A stretch of 64,000 nt of DNA, from assembly GCA_041390125.1 (NCBI GenBank), contig JAWKQN010000015.1, forward strand, positions 1 to 64,000, written 5' to 3'. The notes under the pieces are model-generated. The model saw only the letters and a program-made list of their open reading frames with translations. It was not told the origin of the DNA and ran no database searches. The number at the start of each line of letters is the position of its first letter. The stretch's first letter is position 1. Positions 33,372 through 41,909 of the stretch are shown here, piece by piece. Origin of the DNA: Gemmatimonadota bacterium (GTDB taxonomy: Bacteria > Gemmatimonadota > Gemmatimonadetes > Longimicrobiales > Gaopeijiaceae). The translations under genes were made by a program, and so were the position numbers.

Positions 33372-34535
33372 TCATTCGCCGGGACGGCGCTGGACGAGGA
33401 GTGCGGCGCCGCTCTCGCGCTCGCGGCGGTACCCCAGCAGATGCAGCAGCTCGAGCGCATACCAGCGCGCGACCCGGCGGTTGACGAGCAGCCGATCGTC
33501 GTAGCCCGCGACCCGGCGGATCCCCGGCAGCCAGTGCGCGATGCGATCGGCATGCAGGCGGCGCAGCACTTCCGAGACCTTGAGCCAGACGAAGCGGAAC
33601 TCGCGCACGATGAAGAACCCGTCCTCCCCCTGCTCCTGATACAGCGGCATCAGGATGCGGGCCGTGGCCGGAGCCGTGACGTCTCCCTGGATGTCCTGCG
33701 CCAGGACCTGACCCTTGCGCACGCGTTGGAAGCTCTTGAACCCGGGCAGCATCTTGAACTGCGCCGCCGGCGTCACCGGGTGCCGGTAGCGGAACTCCAG
33801 CACCCGCGGGATGTCCCCGCGCTCTGCGCGCAGAGCGGTCCGCGCGCGGGTCGCTTCCGGGGCATCCGCCTCCTCGATCACGCCGGCCGCGACCAGCGCC
33901 AGCCAGACCGCCCCTTCCGCCCGGTCGACCGCCGCCGGGTCCTGGTTCTGTCCGCTCTCGAAGACCATCACGGTATGACCGAGCCCATCCACCCAGTCCA
34001 TCAGCGTGCCCTCGACGCGCTCTTCCAGACCGAGGACGAACGGCGCCGGCACCTCCAGGGCGAAGCGTCGGTTGCGCAGGGTATCACAGGCGGTGCTGAA
34101 CGGAGCGCCCGCGCCGGAGGTCGTGTGCAGGTCCAGGACGTGCACCGGGCCCCGCGCGTCCGCGAAGGCGCGCTCCATCTCCGTCAGGAGCTCCGCCTGC
34201 TCCTGGTCCTCCCCGGCCTCCAGGGTGGCGTCGGCGGCCCGCAGGTACGCGATCCGCTTGGGACTCCACGCTCGATTGAGATCCCGGACCAGGAACCGTC
34301 GGCCGACACGCAGCGCCCGCCGATTCCCCGATAGCGCCACGAGCTCGCCCCGGACCCGATCCGCACGGCCGCTGAGGTCGGCCAGCACCCGCTTCAGCGC
34401 CAGGACGCCGGCCGGCTCGTTCCCGTGCAGTCCGCCCACCACCACGAGCGAGGGACCGGCGCGTTCTCCGCGGACGCGACCGAGCACACGCTCGACGTCG
34501 AAGCCCACTCGATCCGCGACGGCACTACTGGACAT
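33372..34535 (-). CDS. Succinylglutamate desuccinylase/aspartoacylase-family hydrolase
   Basis: 387 residues, AstE/AspA (M14-like) zinc hydrolase. Ligand motifs: H-G-N-E-P near 37-41 and the second His in V-L-D-L-H-T-T near 137; the R-D-L-N-R segment near 84 binds the substrate carboxylate in the family. The C-terminal 120 residues are extra beta-rich sequence. The family cleaves N-acyl groups from amino acids. It lies 21 nt after the GCS2-CBS ligase gene, suggesting that the two make and break related amide bonds. Substrate unknown. Confidence 0.85.
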   Translation of the reverse strand: MSSSAVADRVGFDVERVLGRVRGERAGPSLVVVGGLHGNEPAGVLALKRVLADLSGRADRVRGELVALSGNRRALRVGRRFLVRDLNRAWSPKRIAYLRAADATLEAGEDQEQAELLTEMERAFADARGPVHVLDLHTTSGAGAPFSTACDTLRNRRFALEVPAPFVLGLEERVEGTLMDWVDGLGHTVMVFESGQNQDPAAVDRAEGAVWLALVAAGVIEEADAPEATRARTALRAERGDIPRVLEFRYRHPVTPAAQFKMLPGFKSFQRVRKGQVLAQDIQGDVTAPATARILMPLYQEQGEDGFFIVREFRFVWLKVSEVLRRLHADRIAHWLPGIRRVAGYDDRLLVNRRVARWYALELLHLLGYRRERESGAALLVQRRPGE

Positions 34536-34556
34536 CGGAGTACGACCTGCGGCGAA

Positions 34557-36470
34557 TCACGTCTTCTCCTTGAGGGAATCGGACAGCAGCTGGTAGGCGA
34601 TGGGCATGAAGTCGCTCTCGGTCACGATGCCGACGAGCTTGCCGCGGTTGACCACGGGCAGACAGGACAGGCGTCGACCGCGCATGAGCTCGATGGCCTC
34701 CAGCGTGGGTGTCTGCGGCGTGACCGTCACCGGGTCGCGGGCCATGATCGTACGCACCGGCAATGGATCCATGTTGGGGTTGCGCCCTTGCGCGACCATG
34801 CGCAGCAGCGACCGGTACGACACGACGCCCACCAGCTCGTGGTCGTCGTTCTCGACCAGGACGTGGCGGATGACGTTGCGATCCATCAGGAACGCCACGA
34901 GATCCACCAGCTCGTCCTCATGGACGGTGTAGAGCGCCGTGCTCATGTACTGTTCCACCGTAAGATAGCTCGGGGCCCAATCCCCGGCCTCCTCGATGCG
35001 CGCCAGAGGCCATTCGTGTACCGGGCGGCCCTCCCGCTGCCGCGCCGCCGTCGCCGCCGTGACCGCCGCCAGCCGCTCCGCCTGGGTCCCCTGCCCCTGC
35101 ATCGCCGCCAGCGAGTTCAAGGTCCAGGCAGCACCGGTGGCCCGGCGTTGCACCCGCTCCTCGACGACGCCCATGTACCGCTCGATGTCCTCGGAGGCGA
35201 TGCCCGCGTCGGCCAGCCCCGCCCGCGCGAGGGGGATGACCTCCTCCTCCAGCAGCGTCTGTGCCGACATGGACGTGTTGTCCGTCCAGTAGAAGCCCGC
35301 CCGCATGCCCATGCGCGACGCGGCCAGGAAGTTGGCGCGCGCGATGTCGAACGGCAGGCGGGGGCGGATGTCCCCGTAGTGCTTGACCCCGCCCAGGACG
35401 GCGCCGATCCACAGGGCCGCGTTCGCCACTTCGTCCAGCACGGAAGGTCCAGCCGGCAGCACCCGGCATTCGATGCGCAGATGCGGCTTCCCTTCGGAGA
35501 TCCCGTAGCAGGGCCGGTTCCAGCGGTACACCGTGCCGTTGTGGAGCTGCAGCGCCCGCAGGCGGGGGATCTCGCCGCGATCCAGCACCTCAAGCGGATC
35601 CTCGCCCGGGTCGGTGGCGAGCAGGATGCGGAAGTGGGCGATATCCTCCTGGAAGAGCTCCAGGACGCTCTCGTCCAGCCAGCGATCGCCGAAACGGACG
35701 CGCGGCTGCAGCTCCCGCATGTGCAGCGTGGTGCTGCGCGTATCCAGCGACTGCTGGAAGAGCGCGATGCGCGTCTCGGCCCACAGCCGCTTCCCGAAGA
35801 GCACTGGAGAATTCGTGGCCGCCGCCATGATGGGGCCGGTCACCGCCTGCGCCACGTTGTAGAAGCGGGCGAACTCATCCGCGTCCACCTGCAGGTGCAC
35901 CTGTGCGCTCGTGTTGCACGCTTCGAGCATGACGGAATCATGCTCGACATTCAGGTCGTCGATGCCGATGATGCGCAGCCGGTAGCTCCCGCCCCGCATG
36001 CGGTTCATGGCTTCGTTGAGCGCGTAGTAGCGGTCCTTCGGCGTCATGTTGTCGAGGGTGAGATCCGACTTGCCGAGCGTGGGCAGGATGCCCGTCAGCA
36101 CCGCATCGCACCCCAGCTCGGCCGCCGCCCGCCGCACCTCCGCGATCCGCGTGTCGATCTCCCGCTCCAGCTCGGAGAAGCAGGTCCCGCGGAGCAGATG
36201 GGGATCGAGGTTGAACTCCAGGTTGAAGCGCGCGAGCTCGGTGACGAAGGGCCCCGCGCCGAGCCGCTCCAGCACCTCCATGGCCACGGGCGCCGGACGC
36301 CAGCCCTGATTGACCAGGAAGAGCTCCTGTTCGGCCCCGAAGCGTCGGACACCCGACTCGATCATGCCCTCCGCCAGCATGCGCTCGAGCGCCTGCAGAT
36401 CGCGCAGCAGCGCGCGGGTGAAGAGCCGAACGTCCGCCGCTCCCGGTGCGGTCACGTCCTGTCGACCCAT
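34557..36470 (-). CDS. Glutamate-cysteine ligase-like (GCS2) enzyme fused to two CBS domains
   Basis: 637 residues. Residues 1 to about 470 match the GCS2/YbdK carboxylate-amine ligase family: F-G-A-E-Q-E-L-F near 45, E-F-N-L-D-P near 90, H-L-Q-V-D-A, and R-I-E-C-R-V-L-P. This family joins an amino acid to an amine or Cys using ATP. The last 130 residues are two CBS motifs (V-R-H-V-L-V-E-N-D-D-H-E-L-V-G-V-V-S and L-S-C-L-P-V-V-N-R-G-K-L-V-G-I-V-T-E-S-D), usually adenine-nucleotide sensors. The fusion suggests energy-gated ligase activity. ATG with AAGGAGG 5 nt upstream; 14 nt after the nitroreductase stop. Confidence 0.88.
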   Translation of the reverse strand: MGRQDVTAPGAADVRLFTRALLRDLQALERMLAEGMIESGVRRFGAEQELFLVNQGWRPAPVAMEVLERLGAGPFVTELARFNLEFNLDPHLLRGTCFSELEREIDTRIAEVRRAAAELGCDAVLTGILPTLGKSDLTLDNMTPKDRYYALNEAMNRMRGGSYRLRIIGIDDLNVEHDSVMLEACNTSAQVHLQVDADEFARFYNVAQAVTGPIMAAATNSPVLFGKRLWAETRIALFQQSLDTRSTTLHMRELQPRVRFGDRWLDESVLELFQEDIAHFRILLATDPGEDPLEVLDRGEIPRLRALQLHNGTVYRWNRPCYGISEGKPHLRIECRVLPAGPSVLDEVANAALWIGAVLGGVKHYGDIRPRLPFDIARANFLAASRMGMRAGFYWTDNTSMSAQTLLEEEVIPLARAGLADAGIASEDIERYMGVVEERVQRRATGAAWTLNSLAAMQGQGTQAERLAAVTAATAARQREGRPVHEWPLARIEEAGDWAPSYLTVEQYMSTALYTVHEDELVDLVAFLMDRNVIRHVLVENDDHELVGVVSYRSLLRMVAQGRNPNMDPLPVRTIMARDPVTVTPQTPTLEAIELMRGRRLSCLPVVNRGKLVGIVTESDFMPIAYQLLSDSLKEKT

Positions 36471-36484
36471 GCGGACCTCCTTCG

Positions 36485-37162
36485 TCAGCCGCCGTCGCGA
36501 AAGGTCACGACGTGGCGGAACGGCTTCCGGGTGATCGCGGGCACGGTCGCGCCCGCCGCTGGATGGCCGACCACGAGCAGCAGGAACGGCCGCTCGTGAT
36601 AGGGACGATCGAGCAGGTCGTTCAGGAAGCGCATCGGTGAGGGCGTGTGCGTCAGGGTCGCCAACCCGGCCTGGTGCAGCGCCGTGATGAGCAGGCCCGT
36701 GGCGATTCCCACCGACTCCTGGACGTAGTAGTTCTTGACGCGGGTGCCGTCCGACCGCAGCTCGTAGCTCTCGGCAAAGATGGCGATCAGGACGGGCGCC
36801 TCCTCCAGGAACGGCTTGTCCGCGTCCGTACCCAGCGGCGCCAGGGCCTCCAGCCACTCCTCCGGAGCACCGCCCTCATAGAACCGGCGCTCCTCGGCCT
36901 CGGCCGCCTCACGGACCTGTCGCTTCAGCCCTGGATCGGTCACCACCACGAAGTGCCAGGGCTGGCGATTGGCGCCGTTCGGTGCGCTCAGCGCCGCCTG
37001 CAGACACGCTTCGAGCACCTCCCGGGGCACGGGCCGGGCGGAGAACTCCCGGACGGTGCGCCGGGCGGCCACCTCCGTGGCGAAGCGGCGGGCCCGCTCG
37101 CGGAGCTCCGCGTCCGACCGCTCCTGGTACCCCGACAGGGGGACCCGCTCCCCGTGCGCCAC
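36485..37162 (-). CDS. Nitroreductase-family flavoprotein
   Basis: 225 residues. FMN-binding features: R-R-T-V-R-E-F near 35, S-A-P-N-G-A-N-R-Q-P-W-H-F at about 58-71, and the L-A-T-L-T-H-T-P-S-P-M segment near 170. The W-H-F and L-L-V-V-G-H-P blocks are typical. Reduces nitro compounds, quinones or related substrates with NAD(P)H. GTG start with AAGGAG 4 nt upstream; likely first gene of a five-gene operon running through the HD-GYP regulator. Confidence 0.9.
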   Translation of the reverse strand: MAHGERVPLSGYQERSDAELRERARRFATEVAARRTVREFSARPVPREVLEACLQAALSAPNGANRQPWHFVVVTDPGLKRQVREAAEAEERRFYEGGAPEEWLEALAPLGTDADKPFLEEAPVLIAIFAESYELRSDGTRVKNYYVQESVGIATGLLITALHQAGLATLTHTPSPMRFLNDLLDRPYHERPFLLLVVGHPAAGATVPAITRKPFRHVVTFRDGG

Positions 37163-37301
37163 GGCACTCCTTCGCGTCCACTGGATGGGAGGCCTACCCC
37201 AGGCCCACCCGCCTGAGTGTTCCGCGGGAGCGGGTCGAGCGTCAAGAGAGGCCGCAGGAATCGTGGGAGGGTGCGCAGCGCGCCGCGGTCCGGTCGGGAG
37301 G

Positions 37302-37850
37302 TCAGCGGCCGCCGCGGGCCCCGGATCCGAGTTCCCGCAACACGCGCGGGTAGTCCCCCGTCCAGTCGGTGCGTCCCACCAGAGCCGCGACGGGCACGTC
37401 GAGCAGGGCGGAGAACATGCGCACGTGGACCAACGCGACGATCTCGGCGTCCTCCAGCGCCGGCCTCTCGGCGGCCCGTGGAGCGTAGACCCGCTCCAGG
37501 CCGGGGGGCGCCGACGCGCCGCCCAACGGGACGACGAGGCTCCACGGGTCGATCCGGAACCGACGCGCCAGCACCTCCCAACGCGCCCCGCGTCCCCGCA
37601 GGGCGCCGATGACGTCCGGCGAGACGCCGGCGCGCGCAGAGAGGAGCAGGAGCACGGGAACGGCCTCCGCGCTTCCCAGCGAGCGCGCGAGCACGTCGGC
37701 TTCCGCGGCCGGAACCCCGAAGTGACGTGCGACCGCATCCAGGTAGGCGCGCTCGGGCCCAGGATCGGACGCCACGCGCTGCGCCTGCGCCGGCGCAGCC
37801 GCGGTCATCATGCCTGCGACGAAGAGCATGCTGCGGTGGAACCTTTTCAC
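37302..37850 (-). CDS. Secreted hypothetical protein
   Basis: 182 residues with a clear signal peptide (K-R-F-H-R then a hydrophobic core and A-Q-A-Q cut site near 24). The mature part is Ala/Arg-rich and helical, with R-A-Y-L-D-A-V-A-R-H-F-G-V and repeated short helices. GTG start with AGGAGGG 5 nt upstream. I do not recognise a family; it stands alone in a 139-nt/344-nt setting. Confidence 0.65.
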   Translation of the reverse strand: MKRFHRSMLFVAGMMTAAAPAQAQRVASDPGPERAYLDAVARHFGVPAAEADVLARSLGSAEAVPVLLLLSARAGVSPDVIGALRGRGARWEVLARRFRIDPWSLVVPLGGASAPPGLERVYAPRAAERPALEDAEIVALVHVRMFSALLDVPVAALVGRTDWTGDYPRVLRELGSGARGGR

Positions 37851-38194
37851 CGTACCCTCCTGGGTGACGGAGTGTCCACTCCGGAGATCACCGTGGCCAG
37901 CGCGCGTCGGTGTGGCTTCAGCGCGTCGGGTACCAAGGCGACCTCCGGGTCCCCGGGCGGAATGCAACGGTCGCGCCTGGCGTGTCGTGCCATGGAGGCG
38001 CACGCGTCGGATGACGTGATTACGCCGCTTCCGGTGGGCGTGTGTGGCGCGCGACCCGCGTCCCGGACCTGGCACGACTCTTGACCCTCTGCTCGGGCGA
38101 GTCGACGCCGCCGCACCCCGGAGCACAACTCCGACAACGACGCGGCCGATACTCACAGAGGGGAACGGGTGGACGTGACTCCGAGGAGGGTTCG
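37851..38194. other. Divergent intergenic region with an inverted repeat
   Basis: 344 nt between the secreted protein gene (minus) and the STAS-like gene (plus), with no credible gene. A perfect inverted repeat CGGAGTG-TC-CACTCCG lies at 37868-37883, 18 nt upstream of the GTG at 37850. It could be an operator or a leader hairpin. Confidence 0.45.
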
Positions 38195-38500
38195 ATGAGA
38201 GGACATGGACGGGACGATCGCACGCCGGGCCTGGCCCTGGTCGGCGCCGCTGCCGTGACCTCGGCGGACGAGGCTGGCAGAGAGCCACTGGAGACCGCGC
38301 TGATCTTCGACTTCTCCAACACGGACACGCTGGACGTGAAGAGCCTGTCGTGGCTTCTCACCGCCCAGCGCATGGCCACGGAGAACGACCAGACCGTATG
38401 GCTCGCAGGCCTCCCGACGCGGGTGTGGGCGCTCTTCCGCGCGATGGGCCTGGATGAGTACTTCCGGGTGTTCCCGAACGAGGTGCAGGACGCCGACTGA
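38195..38500 (+). CDS. STAS-like small protein
   Basis: 101 residues. After a variable N-terminus the pattern A-L-I-F-D-F-S-N-T-D-T-L-D-V-K-S-L-S-W-L-L-T-A-Q, then V-W-L-A-G-L and L-F-R-A-M-G-L-D-E-Y-F-R-V-F, follows the STAS fold of anti-anti-sigma proteins, including the loop where SpoIIAA-type proteins carry the phosphoserine (here D-x-K-S-L). No anti-sigma kinase is adjacent. ATG with GAGGAGGG 4 nt upstream. A probable terminator follows. Function by fold only. Confidence 0.65.
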   Translation: MRGHGRDDRTPGLALVGAAAVTSADEAGREPLETALIFDFSNTDTLDVKSLSWLLTAQRMATENDQTVWLAGLPTRVWALFRAMGLDEYFRVFPNEVQDAD

Positions 38501-38525
38501 CGCGTCCTGCGGGCGGTGTGTGGAG

Positions 38526-38555
38526 CGGGGTCCCGGCCGGGAAGCCGGGACCCCG
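38526..38555. terminator. Strong hairpin between converging genes
   Basis: Arms CGGGGTCCCGG (38526-38536) and CCGGGACCCCG (38545-38555), an 11-bp perfect GC stem with an 8-nt loop, between the STAS-like stop (38500) and the M28 peptidase stop (38591). On the plus strand it is followed by TTCG. Probably terminates both transcripts. Confidence 0.7.
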
Positions 38556-38590
38556 TTCGCATATCCGGACGCCGGAGGGTCCGGTGCGCC

Positions 38591-39622
38591 TCAGCGAGGA
38601 CGCACGATGCGCGCGCGGCTGGCTGCGTTCCAGCGAGGCGCCTCGTCCCGGTCGGCGATCTCCAGACCCAGCCAGAACAACAGGCGCGTGATGCGCGCGG
38701 CCTTCTCGCCGTCGATGCGCTCGACCTCGTCCGACGGACGGTGGTAGTCCTCGTGCACGCCGTTGAAGAAGAACAGCACCGGCACGCCTGCGCGCGCGAA
38801 GTTGAAGTGGTCCGAGCGCGTGTAGAAGCTCTCCTCGGGCCAGAGGTCGTCGATCGCCGTCATGCCCAGCTCCGGGTGGGCGGCACCCACCGCATCCAGG
38901 GTCCGCCCCAGGTCGGAGTGCTCCCGTCCGATCGCGACGATCGTGTCCGTCCAGTTCCGCCCGACCATGTCGACGTTGAGGCCCGCCACCATCGTCTCCA
39001 CCGGGACCGGCGGATCCGCCACGAACGCGGCGCTCCCGAGCAGCCCGCGCTCCTCGCCCGACACCAGGAGGAACACCAGGGAACGTCGAGGCGCCGGGTC
39101 GAGGGTCGCGAAGGCCTCGGCCAGCTCGAGCACGGCGGCGGTGCCGGAAGCGTCGTCATCGGCACCGTTCCAGATGCTGTCGCCGCTCGCATCGGGCGCG
39201 CCGACGCCCACGTGATCCATGTGGGCGCTGAACAGCACGACCTCGTCCCGTAGCGTCGGATCGCTGCCGGGGAGCAGCGCCGCCACGTTGGGCGCCGTAG
39301 GGAGCGTGGCGTCTCCGGCGGGCCCCAGCGGGTAGCGCTGGATGTAGGAGGTGTCGAAGGCGGGCTCCAGGCCGAAGCGCCGCATCTCGGCGGCGATCCA
39401 CACCGCCACCTGCTCCAGCTCGGGGCTGGGCGTGGCGCGACCCCTCATGGAGTCGGCGGCGAGGAGACCGATGCGCGCGAGCACGTCCGCCTCCGTGATC
39501 CCGGCGACGGCTGCGGCCGCGTCGGCAGGATCGACGCGGGCAGCGCCATCGCGGCACGCGCCGGAAGCCGCTCCACCCAGCAGGACGAGCGTGACCGCGA
39601 GCCGGTGGCGCGACTCGCTCAC
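38591..39622 (-). CDS. M28-family zinc aminopeptidase, lipoprotein
   Basis: 343 residues. A lipoprotein-type signal peptide ends G-A-A-S-G-A-C23. The M28 metal sites are complete: H in S-A-H-M-D-H, D in G-A-D-D-D-A-S-G, E-E in S-G-E-E-R-G, D in N-V-D-M-V-G-R, and the last His in H-E-D-Y-H-R-P-S-D. It trims N-terminal amino acids from peptides at the cell envelope. The GTG start overlaps the anti-sigma stop by 4 bp (GTGA), tying it to that regulatory pair. Confidence 0.9.
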   Translation of the reverse strand: MSESRHRLAVTLVLLGGAASGACRDGAARVDPADAAAAVAGITEADVLARIGLLAADSMRGRATPSPELEQVAVWIAAEMRRFGLEPAFDTSYIQRYPLGPAGDATLPTAPNVAALLPGSDPTLRDEVVLFSAHMDHVGVGAPDASGDSIWNGADDDASGTAAVLELAEAFATLDPAPRRSLVFLLVSGEERGLLGSAAFVADPPVPVETMVAGLNVDMVGRNWTDTIVAIGREHSDLGRTLDAVGAAHPELGMTAIDDLWPEESFYTRSDHFNFARAGVPVLFFFNGVHEDYHRPSDEVERIDGEKAARITRLLFWLGLEIADRDEAPRWNAASRARIVRPR

Positions 39623-40695
39623 TGCAACATCCGCAGGAGGAACTGGAGCGATTCACGCGGCATCGGTGCGCGCGCCACGAGCCACCCGCTCCCACGCCGC
39701 ATCACGACCTGGCTCCAGCCCGGCTCCAACGCGGGGTTGGGCAGGTCTCGCATGCGGATCCGCCCGGGCCGCGACTCGCCGAGCCCCGCGTCCGTCGCGC
39801 TGAGGATCCCGAAGTAGCGCAGCTCCAGCGTGTCGCCCTGATGCAGGCGCTGCAGGATCCGCACACCCGGCTGGCCGGGAACGCCCGCGTCCGGCTCGAT
39901 GACCAGGACATCGAGGCCGGGGACCGCGAGCGGCTCGGTGGCCTGCGCGTCCGACTGCGGGGCGGTCGAGGGAACGGGTGCGTCCGCCTCGGCCTCCATC
40001 TTGGCCCGGTCGGCGCTGGCCGCCTGCGGGTCCGCCCTCATCGCCGTGACGGTCTCCGGCACAGGCGGGGCAGCCCCCGCGACCGCGCGGCGCTGCGCGC
40101 CAGCCACGCGGTCCTCCTCGGGCGGGGCCGGCTCGGCCTGCGCCCGCATCCGCGCCGACGGCGCAGCGGCCCCTGCGTCCGGGGCCGCGTCGCGCAACCG
40201 ATCCGTCAACTCGGCCACGGCCTCCTCGGCTTCGGCCCTCCGGGCCTCCTCCGACACGTCCGCCGCGGCATCGGCGACCGGTGCGCTGGCCGTCATGCCT
40301 TCGAACCTCTCCGGGACCACGCCATCGCCCGGACCGACCACGCCGCGCGACGCCCACCCCACCCCCAGCGCCAGCACGAGCGTCGCCGCCCACGCGAGGC
40401 CCCACGGGGGCGTCCAGGGCCGCGCGGAGCGCGGCGCGTCCGCGCCCGGCGCGGGAGCGCCTTCCTGGGCGCGCCGCCGCAGCTCCTCGAAGGAGGGGAC
40501 GGCGACGCGCGCCGGAGCGGCGCCGGCGAGCAGCGCGTCCGCCCGCTCATGGAGCACACGCTCCTCGTCGAGCCGGCGCCGACATCCGGCGCACTGCTCG
40601 AGGTGTTCGCGGATCCGTTCGGAGGCTCCGCGTTCGAGCTGCTCCAGCGCGCCGTCCAGGTAGGCGTGCAGCTCGCCGTCAGAGAGGTGCGGCAT
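39619..40695 (-). CDS. Zinc-finger anti-sigma factor with long Ala-rich extracytoplasmic domain
   Basis: 358 residues. The N-terminal zinc motif is H31-x3-C35-x2-C38 (R-E-H-L-E-Q-C-A-G-C). A membrane helix lies at about 94-113, followed by a roughly 150-residue Ala/Glu/Pro-rich low-complexity stretch and a folded beta-rich end (V-R-I-L-Q-R-L-H-Q-G-D-T-L-E-L-R-Y-F). It would hold the ECF sigma encoded just upstream; their genes overlap by 17 nt. The tail could sense an envelope signal that releases the sigma. ATG at 40695. Confidence 0.82.
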   Translation of the reverse strand: MPHLSDGELHAYLDGALEQLERGASERIREHLEQCAGCRRRLDEERVLHERADALLAGAAPARVAVPSFEELRRRAQEGAPAPGADAPRSARPWTPPWGLAWAATLVLALGVGWASRGVVGPGDGVVPERFEGMTASAPVADAAADVSEEARRAEAEEAVAELTDRLRDAAPDAGAAAPSARMRAQAEPAPPEEDRVAGAQRRAVAGAAPPVPETVTAMRADPQAASADRAKMEAEADAPVPSTAPQSDAQATEPLAVPGLDVLVIEPDAGVPGQPGVRILQRLHQGDTLELRYFGILSATDAGLGESRPGRIRMRDLPNPALEPGWSQVVMRRGSGWLVARAPMPRESLQFLLRMLQ

Positions 40696-41194
40696 CGCTG
40701 TCCTCCCGTTGCTCCCAGGCTTCGACCAGGCGCTTGCGCGCCCGAGACAGGGTCGTACCCACCGCACCCGCGGCCAGACCGGTCTGCTCGGCGATCTCGC
40801 CGTAGCTCAGCCCCGCGTCCCACAGCAGCAGGATCTCGCGGTCCCGCTCGCTCAACGCGTCGAGCGCGCCGCGCACGTCGCGCGTGCGCTCCTCGGCCTC
40901 GAGGACCCGGTCCGGTCCTTCCTGCTGTGGGCGTTCGGCGTCCATCTCTCCCTTGAGCAGGGTCAGGTGCTTCTTGCGTCGGATCACGGTGCGGATCTCG
41001 TCGCGCGCCAGGTTGGCCGCCACGGTGAAGAGCCAGGCGCGCGGGCGCTCCGGGGTCTCCCGGAGCGCGCGCACGAAGACCTCCTGCGCGAGCTCGTTCG
41101 CCCGCTCCTCGTCCCAGACCTTCCGGTACAGGTACCGGACGAGGTCGGGGAAGACGGAACGATAGAGGTCGGCCCAATCCACGTCGGCATGCAC
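40679..41194 (-). CDS. ECF-family RNA polymerase sigma factor
   Basis: 171 residues. Region 2: L-V-R-Y-L-Y-R-K-V, E-R-A-N-E-L-A-Q-E-V-F-V-R-A-L, R-A-W-L-F-T-V-A-A-N-L-A-R-D. Region 4: L-S-E-R-D-R-E-I-L-L-L-W-D-A-G-L-S-Y-G-E-I-A-E-Q-T and T-T-L-S-R-A-R-K-R-L. GTG start at 41194; the ribosome site is poor. Co-transcribed with its anti-sigma and the M28 peptidase, a common layout for an envelope-stress regulon. Confidence 0.9.
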   Translation of the reverse strand: MHADVDWADLYRSVFPDLVRYLYRKVWDEERANELAQEVFVRALRETPERPRAWLFTVAANLARDEIRTVIRRKKHLTLLKGEMDAERPQQEGPDRVLEAEERTRDVRGALDALSERDREILLLWDAGLSYGEIAEQTGLAAGAVGTTLSRARKRLVEAWEQREDSDAAPL

Positions 41195-41417
41195 TCCCGC
41201 GTTCGGTTGCCGCTCTCCCTACACCGCGCCGCGCGGGGGGAGCCGGTCCCACGGGCCCGACCGCGCAGCTTTCCTCCTCCATCGGGAGCGGGCCTCCGGG
41301 ACCGACAGGCGGCCCCGGGGAGCGGCTTCCAGAGAGGAGGACGATCGAGCACCGCAACCCTGCACACGTCCGGGGCACGCCCCGCCGCACCCGGGCGTCG
41401 CGCGTGCGCGCTGTTGC

Positions 41418-41852
41418 TCAGCGACCCGCCGCGACGGCCGCCCGGCGCTCCTTCCGGAATACGAGCGCGAGGCCCGACCAGTCCTCGTCCACGGCGCACA
41501 CCTTCACGTCCACCAGGTCGAGCGGGAAGGCCTGCTCGCGCACGCCATCCTCGGTCAGGTCACGGAACAGGGGTGAGCGCTTCTTGGGCCAGCAGACCCA
41601 GAGCCGCCCGTCGACGTCCAGGCGCTCCGTGACGGTCGCGATCCCCCGCCCGAGCGCGGCCTGATCGGGGACGAACCAGAGGATGCGCTCGTAGCGGGCG
41701 CCCCGCGGCGAGAACCGCAGGAGCCGGGGGAGCGGCCCGCCCCCCTCCAGGAGCGTCTCCAGGTGCGCGGGCGCGTTGCGCACGCCCACGCGCTGTCCGG
41801 CCTCCAGGCCCAGCTTCCGGGCCAACGGGGTGCCCGAGTATCCGGCCGGCAC
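41418..41852 (-). CDS. DUF3052-family protein
   Basis: 144 residues. The opening G-Y-S-G-T-P-L-A-R-K-L-G-L, the central L-W-V-C-W-P-K-K-R-S and the ending V-K-V-C-A-V-D-E-D-W-S-G-L match the DUF3052 family, of unknown function. No signal peptide or membrane helix. GTG start at 41852. It is 57 nt downstream of the TPR protein gene on the same strand and could be co-transcribed with it. Confidence 0.82.
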   Translation of the reverse strand: MPAGYSGTPLARKLGLEAGQRVGVRNAPAHLETLLEGGGPLPRLLRFSPRGARYERILWFVPDQAALGRGIATVTERLDVDGRLWVCWPKKRSPLFRDLTEDGVREQAFPLDLVDVKVCAVDEDWSGLALVFRKERRAAVAAGR

Positions 41853-41909
41853 GTCAGGCGCCCGGTCCGCGAGCGGGCGCGGGCCGGCGCGCTCGGGGGG
41901 ACCCGCACG

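Noticed and set aside
36095..36470. Extension of the GCS2-CBS gene upstream to about 36857
   Set aside because: The upstream part overlaps the nitroreductase gene and an AAGGAGG ribosome site precisely marks the ATG at 36470.
38069..38085. Sigma-54-like promoter CTGGCACG-N4-TTGAC upstream of the STAS-like gene
   Set aside because: The -24 half is perfect but the -12 element lacks the essential GC (TTGAC rather than TTGCA), and no sigma-54 activator is nearby.
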